A DNA stretch of 64,000 bases from Micromonospora sp. WMMA1947 (lineage in GTDB: Bacteria; Actinomycetota; Actinomycetes; Mycobacteriales; Micromonosporaceae). The DNA lies in assembly GCF_027497355.1 (NCBI RefSeq), contig NZ_CP114909.1:3429001-3493000 (forward strand), in the 5' to 3' direction. Numbering within the stretch: the stretch's first letter is position 1; every line of letters begins with the position of its first letter. The notes under the pieces are model-generated. The model worked only from the letters and a program-made list of their open reading frames with translations, was not told where the DNA came from and did not search any database. Below, in pieces: positions 1 through 6,833 of the stretch. The position numbers were made by a program, and so were the translations under genes.

Positions 1-451
1 AGCCGATCGCGGTGGCCCCGGCCACTGTGACCGCCATCTGGAGGACGACGGCGATCAGCGCGGCGACGGCCGGGCCGACGAGGAACGGTGTCGTGGTGCC
101 GTGGGCGAGCCGGAGGCGGTCGAGGTATCCGCTGGTGAGGTCGCCCAGCACCAGCGTGCCGGCGGCGCCCGCGCCGGTGGCGACGCCGGTGAGCAGGATC
201 AGCGGCAGCAGGAACGCGATGAAGCTCGTCCCGTCCAGGTAGGTGCTGCCGACGGAGTCGAGCTGCCCGGCGTAGACGAGCAGGAAGAACAGGGACTGGG
301 CGACCGGGGCGACCAGCAGCGCGGGCGTCCGGAGCACGGCGCGCGTGGAGCGTCTGATCGCCGCGAGGACGACGGGGGCCGGTGAGCGGCGGGGCGGGGT
401 GACTGCGAGCGGGAGCACGGATCCGGGCCTTTCGGGGTGCGGTGGGGTCAC
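1..451 (-). CDS. ABC-2 type transporter permease, N-terminal part (runs off the left edge)
   Basis: The minus strand reads as an open frame of 150 codons from a GTG at 451 to the window edge, so only the amino-terminal part is visible. It has a short polar start, then hydrophobic helices (LVAPVAQSLFFLLVYAG and IAFLLPLILLTGVATG), typical of DrrB-type ABC-2 permeases. The start lies three bases after the stop of the upstream ATPase gene, so the two are translationally coupled and should form one exporter. The substrate is unknown; drug or lipid export is the usual role in this family. The reading frame and partner are seen directly, the family is inferred from hydrophobic pattern and context. 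Confidence 0.75.
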   Translation of the reverse strand, partial: MTPPHPERPGSVLPLAVTPPRRSPAPVVLAAIRRSTRAVLRTPALLVAPVAQSLFFLLVYAGQLDSVGSTYLDGTSFIAFLLPLILLTGVATGAGAAGTLVLGDLTSGYLDRLRLAHGTTTPFLVGPAVAALIAVVLQMAVTVAGATAIG

Positions 452-454
452 GCC

Positions 455-1378
455 TCAGCGGGCGGCGAGGGCGACGAAGACGTCGTCGAGGGAGGGCTCG
501 GCGAGGTGCAGCCGGGTGATGTCGGCGGCGGCGTCGCCGGCCTCGGTCAGGGCCTTCGCCAGGGCACGCGGGTCGTCGGGCACGCTGAGGCGTACCCGGT
601 CCGGCCGGTCGGGATCGGCGCGGAATCCGGCCTCGGACGCGGCGGCGAACGCGGTGGCGGCGGCGGCGCCGGAGAGGTCGAGCGTGAGCGTACGGGCGCC
701 GACGCGTTGCTTGAGCACCGCCGGTGGGCCCTGGGCGACCACCCGGCCGTCCCGGAGCACCGCGATCTCGGTGGCGAGCACGTCCGCCTCGTGCAGGTCC
801 TGGGTCGAGAGGAGCAGCGACGTGCCGGCCTGGTTGAGGCGGGTCAGCTCGGTCCAGAAGTCGATGCGCGCGAGCGGGTCCAGGCCGGTGGTCGGCTCGT
901 CCAGGATCACCACGGCGGGCTCGGCGACGAGCGCCACGGCCAGGTCGAGCTTGCGGCGGGTGCCGCCGGAGAGCTTGGCCACCCGGGTCGAGCGGTGCTC
1001 GCCCAGGCCGAACAGGCCGATGAGTTCCCGGGTGCGGCGCGCCCGCTCACGGCGGCCGAGCCCGAGCGCCACGCCGTGGAAGTCGAGCACCTCCGTCGGT
1101 GAGGCCAGCGGGTCCAGGGCGTTCGACTGCGGCGCGAGGCCGATCAGGCGCCGGGCGTCCCGGGCCTGCGTGACGGTGTCGAACCCGCCGACGCGTACCG
1201 AACCGGACGTCGGAGTGCGCAGCGTCGCGACGATCTCCAGCAGCGTGGACTTGCCGGCGCCGTTGTGGCCGAGCACGACGAAGCGGCTGCCGGGCGCGAC
1301 GGTGAGGTCGAGCGCGCGCAGGGCGTCCCGGGTCCCGTAGGTCTTGGTCAGGGCGGTGGCGAGCACGAGCGGGGTCAT
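455..1378 (-). CDS. ABC exporter ATP-binding protein, DrrA type
   Basis: A 307-residue nucleotide-binding subunit that would power the permease encoded just downstream. Walker A GHNGAGKST lies at residues 37-45, the signature LSGGTRRKLDLA near 136, and Walker B VVILDEPTTGLDP near 156. The C-terminal 80 residues match the accessory domain of DrrA-like ATPases, ending in LDDVFVALAAR. Length is normal for the family. The ATG at 1378 is followed on its upstream side, within 8 bp, by a perfect 22-bp TetR-style palindrome, so expression is probably repressed by a TetR-family protein that is not encoded in this window. Substrate unknown. Confidence 0.9.
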   Translation of the reverse strand: MTPLVLATALTKTYGTRDALRALDLTVAPGSRFVVLGHNGAGKSTLLEIVATLRTPTSGSVRVGGFDTVTQARDARRLIGLAPQSNALDPLASPTEVLDFHGVALGLGRRERARRTRELIGLFGLGEHRSTRVAKLSGGTRRKLDLAVALVAEPAVVILDEPTTGLDPLARIDFWTELTRLNQAGTSLLLSTQDLHEADVLATEIAVLRDGRVVAQGPPAVLKQRVGARTLTLDLSGAAAATAFAAASEAGFRADPDRPDRVRLSVPDDPRALAKALTEAGDAAADITRLHLAEPSLDDVFVALAAR

Positions 1379-1385
1379 GCCGCCA

Positions 1386-1407
1386 CCCTACCGACCGGTC
1401 GGTAGGG
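1386..1407. promoter_or_regulatory. Perfect 22-bp palindrome, TetR-family operator candidate
   Basis: The sequence CCCTACCGACC followed immediately by its exact reverse complement is centred between 1396 and 1397. The core TACCGACCGGTCGGTA is the classic form of operators bound by TetR repressors of ABC drug-efflux genes in actinobacteria. It lies 8 bp upstream of the ATPase start codon and in the divergent gap to the GNAT gene, so it could control both. Confidence 0.75.
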
Positions 1408-1455
1408 GAGCCAAATCCGGTTGTCGACCCACCCGCCCGCCGCTAGCGTCACGGC

Positions 1456-1995
1456 ATGTTCGCCACCGAGCGCGTCCGTCTGCGCCCGCCCACCCCCGAC
1501 GACGCGCCGGACCTGTTCCGCCTGAACGCCGATCCGGAACTGCACCTGGTCACCGACGACGGGCCGTTCCTGCCGCACCACGTCGGCCACGTCCGGGCCC
1601 GGCTGGAGAAACGCGCCGCCGAGCAGCCGGCGCTCGACGCCGCGGTGTCGCTGCTGGCCGAGACCGTCGCCGACGGCACGTTCCTCGGCACCGGCGTGCT
1701 GTGGGGCATCAACACCTTCAACGGGTACGCCCACCTCGGCATCACCCTGCTCCCCGAGGCGCGCGGTCAGGGCTACGGCACCGAGGTGATCCGGCTGCTC
1801 TGCCGGTACGGCTTCCGCAACCGCAACCTGCGGCGCCTGGAGATCGAGACGCTCGCCGGCAACACGGCCATGCGGCGTACCGCCGAGAGATGCGGGTTCG
1901 TCCACGAGGGCACCCAGCGGGACCGCGAGTACGACGGCGACGGCTACACCGACCTGGTGCTCTACGGCCTGCTGCGGCGCGACTGGACGCCGTAG
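1456..1995 (+). CDS. GNAT family N-acetyltransferase (RimJ/RimL type)
   Basis: A 179-residue acetyltransferase. The N-terminus FATERVRLRPPTPDDAPDLF is the standard opening of RimJ/RimL-like GNATs, and the acetyl-CoA loop is LPEARGQGYGTEVI near residue 100. The C-terminus has the usual AMRRTAERCGFVHEGT block that closes the acceptor pocket. It is divergent from the ABC pair and shares the TetR-like operator region. No good ribosome binding site precedes ATG 1456. The substrate (protein N-terminus or small amine, possibly an antibiotic) cannot be told from sequence. Confidence 0.85.
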   Translation: MFATERVRLRPPTPDDAPDLFRLNADPELHLVTDDGPFLPHHVGHVRARLEKRAAEQPALDAAVSLLAETVADGTFLGTGVLWGINTFNGYAHLGITLLPEARGQGYGTEVIRLLCRYGFRNRNLRRLEIETLAGNTAMRRTAERCGFVHEGTQRDREYDGDGYTDLVLYGLLRRDWTP

Positions 1996-2003
1996 CCGCA
2001 GTG

Positions 2004-2033
2004 GTGCCGCCCCGGCGCTGGCCGAGGCGGCAC
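2004..2033. terminator. GC-rich hairpin between convergent genes
   Basis: GTGCCGCC at 2004-2011 pairs exactly with GGCGGCAC at 2026-2033 across a 14-nt loop. It sits between the ends of the GNAT and TAXI genes, which converge here, and could act as a two-way terminator. No U-tract follows on either side. Confidence 0.45.
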
Positions 2034-2043
2034 GGTCCTGCGC

Positions 2044-3012
2044 TCAGCCGGTGCGGTAGAACCGTTGCGCACCCGGGTGCAACGGGATCGGGCGGGTCGC
2101 CGCGGCGCTGGACCGGTTGAAGTTCGCCGCCTCCGGGTGCACCTGGATCAGCTCCCCCTGCCAGGTGAACAGCACCCGGGTCAGGTCGTACGCGAGTTGC
2201 TCCGGCATGTCCGCCGCCACCAGGATCACGTTCGCCACCGTGATGGTCGGCGTCGGCGCGGGGGTGCCGTAGACCTCCTTCGGCAGCGTCGCGGTCGTGT
2301 AGACCGCGCCGAAGCGGGCGCTCAGCGGCTCGATCAGTTCGTCGATCGGCAGCAGCCGGAACGTGCCGGGCGCGGAGGACAGCAGGTCCTTGACGCCAGG
2401 TGTGGGCAGACCGCCGGAGAAGAACATGGCGTCCAGGCCCTTGGCCCGCATCTGCTTCACCGTTTCCGGCAGCGACAGGTTGAGCCGTTGGATGTCCCGG
2501 TTCGGGTCGATGCCGGCGGCGGTGAGCAGGCGCCCCGCGATGATGTCGGTGCCGGACTTCGGCGAACCGGTGGAGATGCGCTTGCCGCGCAGGTCGGCGA
2601 AGCTGCGGATCTTGCCGTCGGCGCGGACGATCACGTGCGTGTAGTTGCTGTAGACCCGCGCCAGCGCGCGCACCGCCTGCGGCTGCTTGTCGAACGCCCC
2701 ACGCCCGTCCACCGCGTCCGCCGCCGTGTCGGCCAGGCTGAACGCGATCTCCATGTCCCCGCTCGCCACCCGGGTGATGTTCTCCACCGAGGCGCCGGTC
2801 GGCTCCGCCCGCGCCTCGTACCCGGGCAGGTGACGGGTGATCAGGTCGGCGTACCCGCCGCCGAGCTGGTAGTAGACGCCTGTGGTGTTGCCGGTGGCCA
2901 GGAAGATCCGCCCACCGTGCCACGCCTCCGGGGCCGGGTCCTCGGCCGCGCAGCCGGCCACCAGCACCGCCGTCATCAGCGCGGCGGTCAGCCGCACCGC
3001 GCGGCCGGTCAC
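2044..3012 (-). CDS. TAXI-family TRAP solute-binding lipoprotein (second copy)
   Basis: A 322-residue periplasmic-type binding protein anchored as a lipoprotein: the signal ends in the lipobox VAGC (cysteine near residue 21). The TAXI hallmarks are present: FLATGNTTGVYYQLGG, a GASVENI block, DGKIRSFADLRGKRIS and STGSPKSGT. It ends the minus-strand kinase operon, its GTG start overlapping the roadblock stop by four bases (GTGA). It has no permease of its own next to it; the nearest TRAP permease is at the head of the same operon. It may supply ligand to that permease or act as the extracytoplasmic ligand sensor of the kinase. Ligand unknown; TAXI proteins of other bacteria bind small carboxylates such as glutamate. 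Confidence 0.88.
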   Translation of the reverse strand: MTGRAVRLTAALMTAVLVAGCAAEDPAPEAWHGGRIFLATGNTTGVYYQLGGGYADLITRHLPGYEARAEPTGASVENITRVASGDMEIAFSLADTAADAVDGRGAFDKQPQAVRALARVYSNYTHVIVRADGKIRSFADLRGKRISTGSPKSGTDIIAGRLLTAAGIDPNRDIQRLNLSLPETVKQMRAKGLDAMFFSGGLPTPGVKDLLSSAPGTFRLLPIDELIEPLSARFGAVYTTATLPKEVYGTPAPTPTITVANVILVAADMPEQLAYDLTRVLFTWQGELIQVHPEAANFNRSSAAATRPIPLHPGAQRFYRTG

Positions 3013-3401
3013 CGGCGGACCGCCGGTTCCAGCGCCTCCGCCACCCGCTGCACCAGCGTCGCCGTCTCGTAACCGATCTGGCCCAGGTCGCAGCCGGGCG
3101 CGGCGAGCACGCCGAGCAGCGCCCGTTCACCCACCGCCATCACCAGCATCACCCCGCCGTCCATGTCGACGATCTGCTGGCGCACCCGGCCGGCGGACAT
3201 CAGCCGGGCCGCGCCAACGGTCAGGCTCGCCAGCCCGCTGATCACCGCCGAGAGCTGGTCGACCTGGTCCGGGGCGAGGTCCGGCGAAGACGCCAGCCGC
3301 AGCCCGTCCTCGGAGACCGCGAGCGCGTGCGAGACGTCCGGCACCTGCTCGGCGAAGTTCGCCAGCAGCCAGTCCAGGCCGGCGGAGGACGGTGAGGTCA
3401 T
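3009..3401 (-). CDS. Roadblock/LC7 domain protein, CvnB-like
   Basis: A 130-residue single-domain protein. It carries the actinobacterial roadblock pattern: LDWLLANFAEQVPDVSHALA at the start, a central AVSEDGLRLASS strand, and a GGVMLVMAVGERALLGVLA core. ATG 3401 overlaps the kinase stop by four bases, and its own stop overlaps the next start, so three genes are coupled. In conservons (CvnA-B-C-D) the roadblock protein regulates a small GTPase (CvnD). Here the DUF742 (CvnC) and GTPase (CvnD) genes are absent and a TAXI lipoprotein takes their place. The GTPase partner, if any, must lie elsewhere. Confidence 0.9.
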   Translation of the reverse strand: MTSPSSAGLDWLLANFAEQVPDVSHALAVSEDGLRLASSPDLAPDQVDQLSAVISGLASLTVGAARLMSAGRVRQQIVDMDGGVMLVMAVGERALLGVLAAPGCDLGQIGYETATLVQRVAEALEPAVRR

Positions 3402-5749
3402 GGTCTTCTCCCGGTGGGTGTGGTGTTCGGGGCACGGCGGGTCGCGCTGGCCACCCCCTCGGCGAGGGCGGACAGCCGGGCACGTACCACTTCGGGGTCG
3501 AGCAGGTCGACGGCCGGCGGCGGTGCGGTGGCGTCCGGCATCGGCTCGGGCAGGTGGCCGCCCACCTGCCGCCGGGGCAGCCCGGCGGCGGTGGTCGGGA
3601 CGGGCGTCGGCGGCCCGCTCACCGGCCGGATCCGGGCCGTGCTCGGCGCCAGCAACGCGCCTCCCGGCGTGCGGACGGCGGCGACGCCGCGCACCGGGCC
3701 GACGGGTGTGGCGCTGGTGACGAGGCTGCGGCTGCCGGCCGCCGACCGCGCCGCGGGCCCGGACTTGAACCATGCCGCGGCGCGCGGTCGCCGCTCGACC
3801 ATCGGCCGCGACGCCACCGACTCGACCCGGGTCAGCGCCGACTCCGGTACGTCGACCTGCGCCACCGTTCCGGTGCCGGGGTTGTGCAACTGCACCCGGA
3901 TGCCGTGCCGGGCAGCCAGGTGGGCCACCACGTGCAGGCCCATGCTGCCCGCCGCGGCGCTGGAGAGCGTGGCCGGCGCGGCCAGCCGCTCGTTGATCTC
4001 GGCCAGCCGGCCCTCGCTGACACCGATGCCCTGGTCGTGGACGCGCAGCACCAGCCCGTCAACGGTGCGCCGGCCGTCGACGAGTACCCGGGCTGCGGGC
4101 GGCGAGTAGACGGTGGCGTTCTCCAGCAGCTCGGCCAGGAGGTGCACCAGGTTGCCGGCCGCCGCGCCGTGCACCGCGGCGGTCGGCACGTCGATCTCCA
4201 CCCGCGGGTAGTCCTCGATCTCGGAGGCCGCCGCCCGTACTACGTCCTCCAGCAGCAACGCGCCCTCGTGCCCCCGGCCGGGCTCACCACCGGCGAGCAC
4301 CAGCAGGTTCTCCCCGTTGCGACGCAACCGGGCGGCGAGGTGGTCCAGCGCGAACAGCCGGGCCAGCGCGTCCGGGTCGGTCTCCTCGCGCTCGAAGTCG
4401 TCGAGCAGCCGCAGCTGCCGGGTGATGAGCGTCCGGATGCGCCGGGCCAGCGCCTCCGCCATCCGGGTCACGTCCAGCCGCAACTCGGCCTGCTGGCCGG
4501 CCAGCCGCAACGCGGCCCGGTTCACCGTGTCGAACGCCTCGGCGACCTGCGCCACCTCGTCCCGGCCCCGCCTGATCCCGTCGGTCATCCGGGTTGCCGC
4601 ACCCTCCGCCGGGGTGCCCTCGCCCGCCGCGATCGCGGTGATCCGTTCCGGCAGCTCCCGGTTCGCCATGGTGAGCGCGGCCACCCGCAGCCGGCGCAAC
4701 CGGCGGCTGGTACGGACCGCCAGCAACACGGCGGTGACCAGCGATCCGAGCGCGACGGTGCTCGTCGCACCGGCGGTCAGCACCGCGCGCAGCCGGGCCG
4801 CCGCGGCCAGGTCCGCCGCGTCCCGGTCCAGCCCGTCGGACAGGTCCCGGCCGAGCAGGTTGTACCGGCGGATCGCGCCGCTCTGCGCCACGTACCAGGC
4901 GTCGCCGTCGATCTCCACCGTGCCCGGCGCGCCGTCGAGGTCGAGGACGGCGTCCCGCATCCGGCGGGCCGTGGTCACGTCGGCGCCATCGACCAAGCGG
5001 TACCAGGCGGTTCTCGACGAGTCGGAGGCGATCCGCAGGAACTCGGCCTGCCGCTGCTCCCGGGCACCCCGCAGCCGGCCCAGCCGGGCCAGTTCGCCAC
5101 TTTGCAGTCCACCGCGGACGAACACCGCCCGTAGCAGGTCGCGCTCCAGCGAGGACAGATGCTCCTGGGCGGCCACCGCTGCCACCTCACGGGCCTGGTT
5201 GGCCAGGTCGGCGTCGCGGAGCTGGCTCGGCAGCGCGTCCGCGACCGCGAGCAGGGACTCCACGAGCGACACGTACGCCGGGTCGGCGTCCTCGCCAGCC
5301 ACCGCCTGCTCCCGGGTGGGGGCGAGCTTGTCCAGGCGCCGGCTGGCGTCGTTGAGCACGGGTGCCAGGTCGGGGGCGGCCCGGCGCACGTCACCCTGCG
5401 CCGCGCGGTAGCGCTCCACAGCCGTGTCCACCCGGCGACGCTGCGCGTCCACGAGCGGGCGGCCCGACGTACCACCGCGCTGGCGCAACGCGGCCGTCTC
5501 GCCCAGTTCGCGTTCCAGCTCGTGCACCAGCCGTACGGTCGCGGTGGCGGTGCCGGCGAGCACGCGGGCCCGGTCGGCGTCGGTGGACGCGTCGAGCGCG
5601 GCGTCGGTCTGCGCCGCGCCCAGCACGACCAGGCCGGCGGTGGCCACCAGGATCGGGGCCAGCAGTTGGACGCGGACCGAGCGGAGGCGTCCGGTGCGGT
5701 CCGCGGAGCGGTGATGCCGGCGTACGCGAGCCGGGTGGGGCAGCGGCAC
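3398..5749 (-). CDS. Sensor histidine kinase with nitrate/nitrite-sensing-type ectodomain, CvnA-like
   Basis: A 783-residue membrane kinase. TM1 lies at about 28-45, then a helical extracytoplasmic domain of about 270 residues (NIT-type layout), TM2 at about 318-340, a HAMP-like linker, a dimerization helix with LDHLAARLRRNGENLLVL near 470, and an HATPase domain with ELLENATVYSPP near 545, QGIGVSEG near 574 and GSMGLHVVAHLA near 605. The last 130 residues are a proline/alanine-rich tail. The kinase motifs look intact, though many CvnA proteins have an atypical H-box. It is 64 bp downstream of the TAXI gene of the TRAP system, and coupled to the roadblock gene. No response regulator is encoded nearby, as usual for conservons. 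Confidence 0.88.
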   Translation of the reverse strand: MPLPHPARVRRHHRSADRTGRLRSVRVQLLAPILVATAGLVVLGAAQTDAALDASTDADRARVLAGTATATVRLVHELERELGETAALRQRGGTSGRPLVDAQRRRVDTAVERYRAAQGDVRRAAPDLAPVLNDASRRLDKLAPTREQAVAGEDADPAYVSLVESLLAVADALPSQLRDADLANQAREVAAVAAQEHLSSLERDLLRAVFVRGGLQSGELARLGRLRGAREQRQAEFLRIASDSSRTAWYRLVDGADVTTARRMRDAVLDLDGAPGTVEIDGDAWYVAQSGAIRRYNLLGRDLSDGLDRDAADLAAAARLRAVLTAGATSTVALGSLVTAVLLAVRTSRRLRRLRVAALTMANRELPERITAIAAGEGTPAEGAATRMTDGIRRGRDEVAQVAEAFDTVNRAALRLAGQQAELRLDVTRMAEALARRIRTLITRQLRLLDDFEREETDPDALARLFALDHLAARLRRNGENLLVLAGGEPGRGHEGALLLEDVVRAAASEIEDYPRVEIDVPTAAVHGAAAGNLVHLLAELLENATVYSPPAARVLVDGRRTVDGLVLRVHDQGIGVSEGRLAEINERLAAPATLSSAAAGSMGLHVVAHLAARHGIRVQLHNPGTGTVAQVDVPESALTRVESVASRPMVERRPRAAAWFKSGPAARSAAGSRSLVTSATPVGPVRGVAAVRTPGGALLAPSTARIRPVSGPPTPVPTTAAGLPRRQVGGHLPEPMPDATAPPPAVDLLDPEVVRARLSALAEGVASATRRAPNTTPTGRRP

Positions 5750-5813
5750 GGGGGTCTCCGGGTCGGGTCGGTGGGCCGGGCCCGGACGCGTGTCCGGGCC
5801 CGGCCCGTTCGGG

Positions 5814-6833
5814 TCAGCTCGCGCCGAGGTCGCTCAGCGCCCGCTCCGCGCCGCGGTGCAGCGGCACCGGGTCGGTCTTGCGGGCGTTGCCCAGCTCGAT
5901 GCCCTTCGCCGCCGGGTTCGCCTGGGCCAGAGTGTCCTTCTTCTCGAAGACCGTCCGGGTGATCGCGCAGGCCACGTCGGCGTCCAGGTTGTCCCGCACC
6001 AGCAGCACGTTCGGCACCACGATGGTGGGCACGTCGGCCGGGGTCCGGTAGATGTCCTTGCCGATGGTGCCCGCCTGGTAGGCCGGGTTCAGCTCCGCCA
6101 TCTTCGGCAGCAGCGGGCTGATGTCGACGAACTTCACCTTGTCGCCGGACGTGGTGAACAGGTCGGTCACCCCGCCGGTCGGCACGCCGCCGGACCAGAA
6201 GAAGCCGTCGATGCTGCCGTCCTTCATGCCGTCGACGGTCTTGGTGAGGTCCAGCCGCTGCGCCTGGATGTCCTTGGCCGGGTCCAGCCCGGCGGCGGTG
6301 AGCAGCCGGTTGGCGATGACCTCGGTGCCGGACTTGGGCGAGCCGGTGGAGATCTTCTTGCCCTTCATGTCGGCCACCGACGTGATACCCGCGTCGGCGC
6401 GGACCACCACCTGCGTGTAGTTGTCGTAGATCCGGGCCAGTGCCTTGACCGGCTGCGGCGCGGTGAAGCTCCCCTTGCCCTGCACCGCGTTGACGGCGGT
6501 GTCGAACAGCGAGAACGCCACGTCGTACTGGCCGGCGACGAGCTGCTCGACGTTCTGCACCGAGGCGCCGGTCTCGGCGGCCGTCCCGGTGAGCTTGCCG
6601 TCGGTGGTCTTGCTCAGCTCACCGGCGAGCGCGTTGCCGACCACGTAGTAGACGCCGGTGGCGTTGCCGGTGGCGATGCCGACCCGGGTGTCCTTGGTGA
6701 CCTTGCAGCTGACCTCGCGGGCCGCGTCGTCCTTCGCCGCGCCGTCCTGACGGCCCCCGCAGCCGGCGGCACCGGCGGCGACCAGGACAAGTGCCCCGAC
6801 GCCCGCCACTATCCTCGCGTCGATCCGTCCCAC
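5814..6833 (-). CDS. TAXI-family TRAP solute-binding lipoprotein (first copy)
   Basis: A 339-residue binding protein for the TRAP permease directly upstream. The GTG at 6833 is chosen because GGGGAGGAG precedes it at good spacing and the signal peptide then follows directly, ending in AAGC. Family blocks include IATGNATGVYYVVGNALAG, GASVQNVEQL, STGSPKSGTEV and FWSGGVPTGGVTDLF. Its start overlaps the permease end by 25 bp, so it is coupled to it. It resembles the second TAXI protein in the same operon over the whole length, consistent with an old duplication. The imported compound is unknown. Confidence 0.9.
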   Translation of the reverse strand: MGRIDARIVAGVGALVLVAAGAAGCGGRQDGAAKDDAAREVSCKVTKDTRVGIATGNATGVYYVVGNALAGELSKTTDGKLTGTAAETGASVQNVEQLVAGQYDVAFSLFDTAVNAVQGKGSFTAPQPVKALARIYDNYTQVVVRADAGITSVADMKGKKISTGSPKSGTEVIANRLLTAAGLDPAKDIQAQRLDLTKTVDGMKDGSIDGFFWSGGVPTGGVTDLFTTSGDKVKFVDISPLLPKMAELNPAYQAGTIGKDIYRTPADVPTIVVPNVLLVRDNLDADVACAITRTVFEKKDTLAQANPAAKGIELGNARKTDPVPLHRGAERALSDLGAS

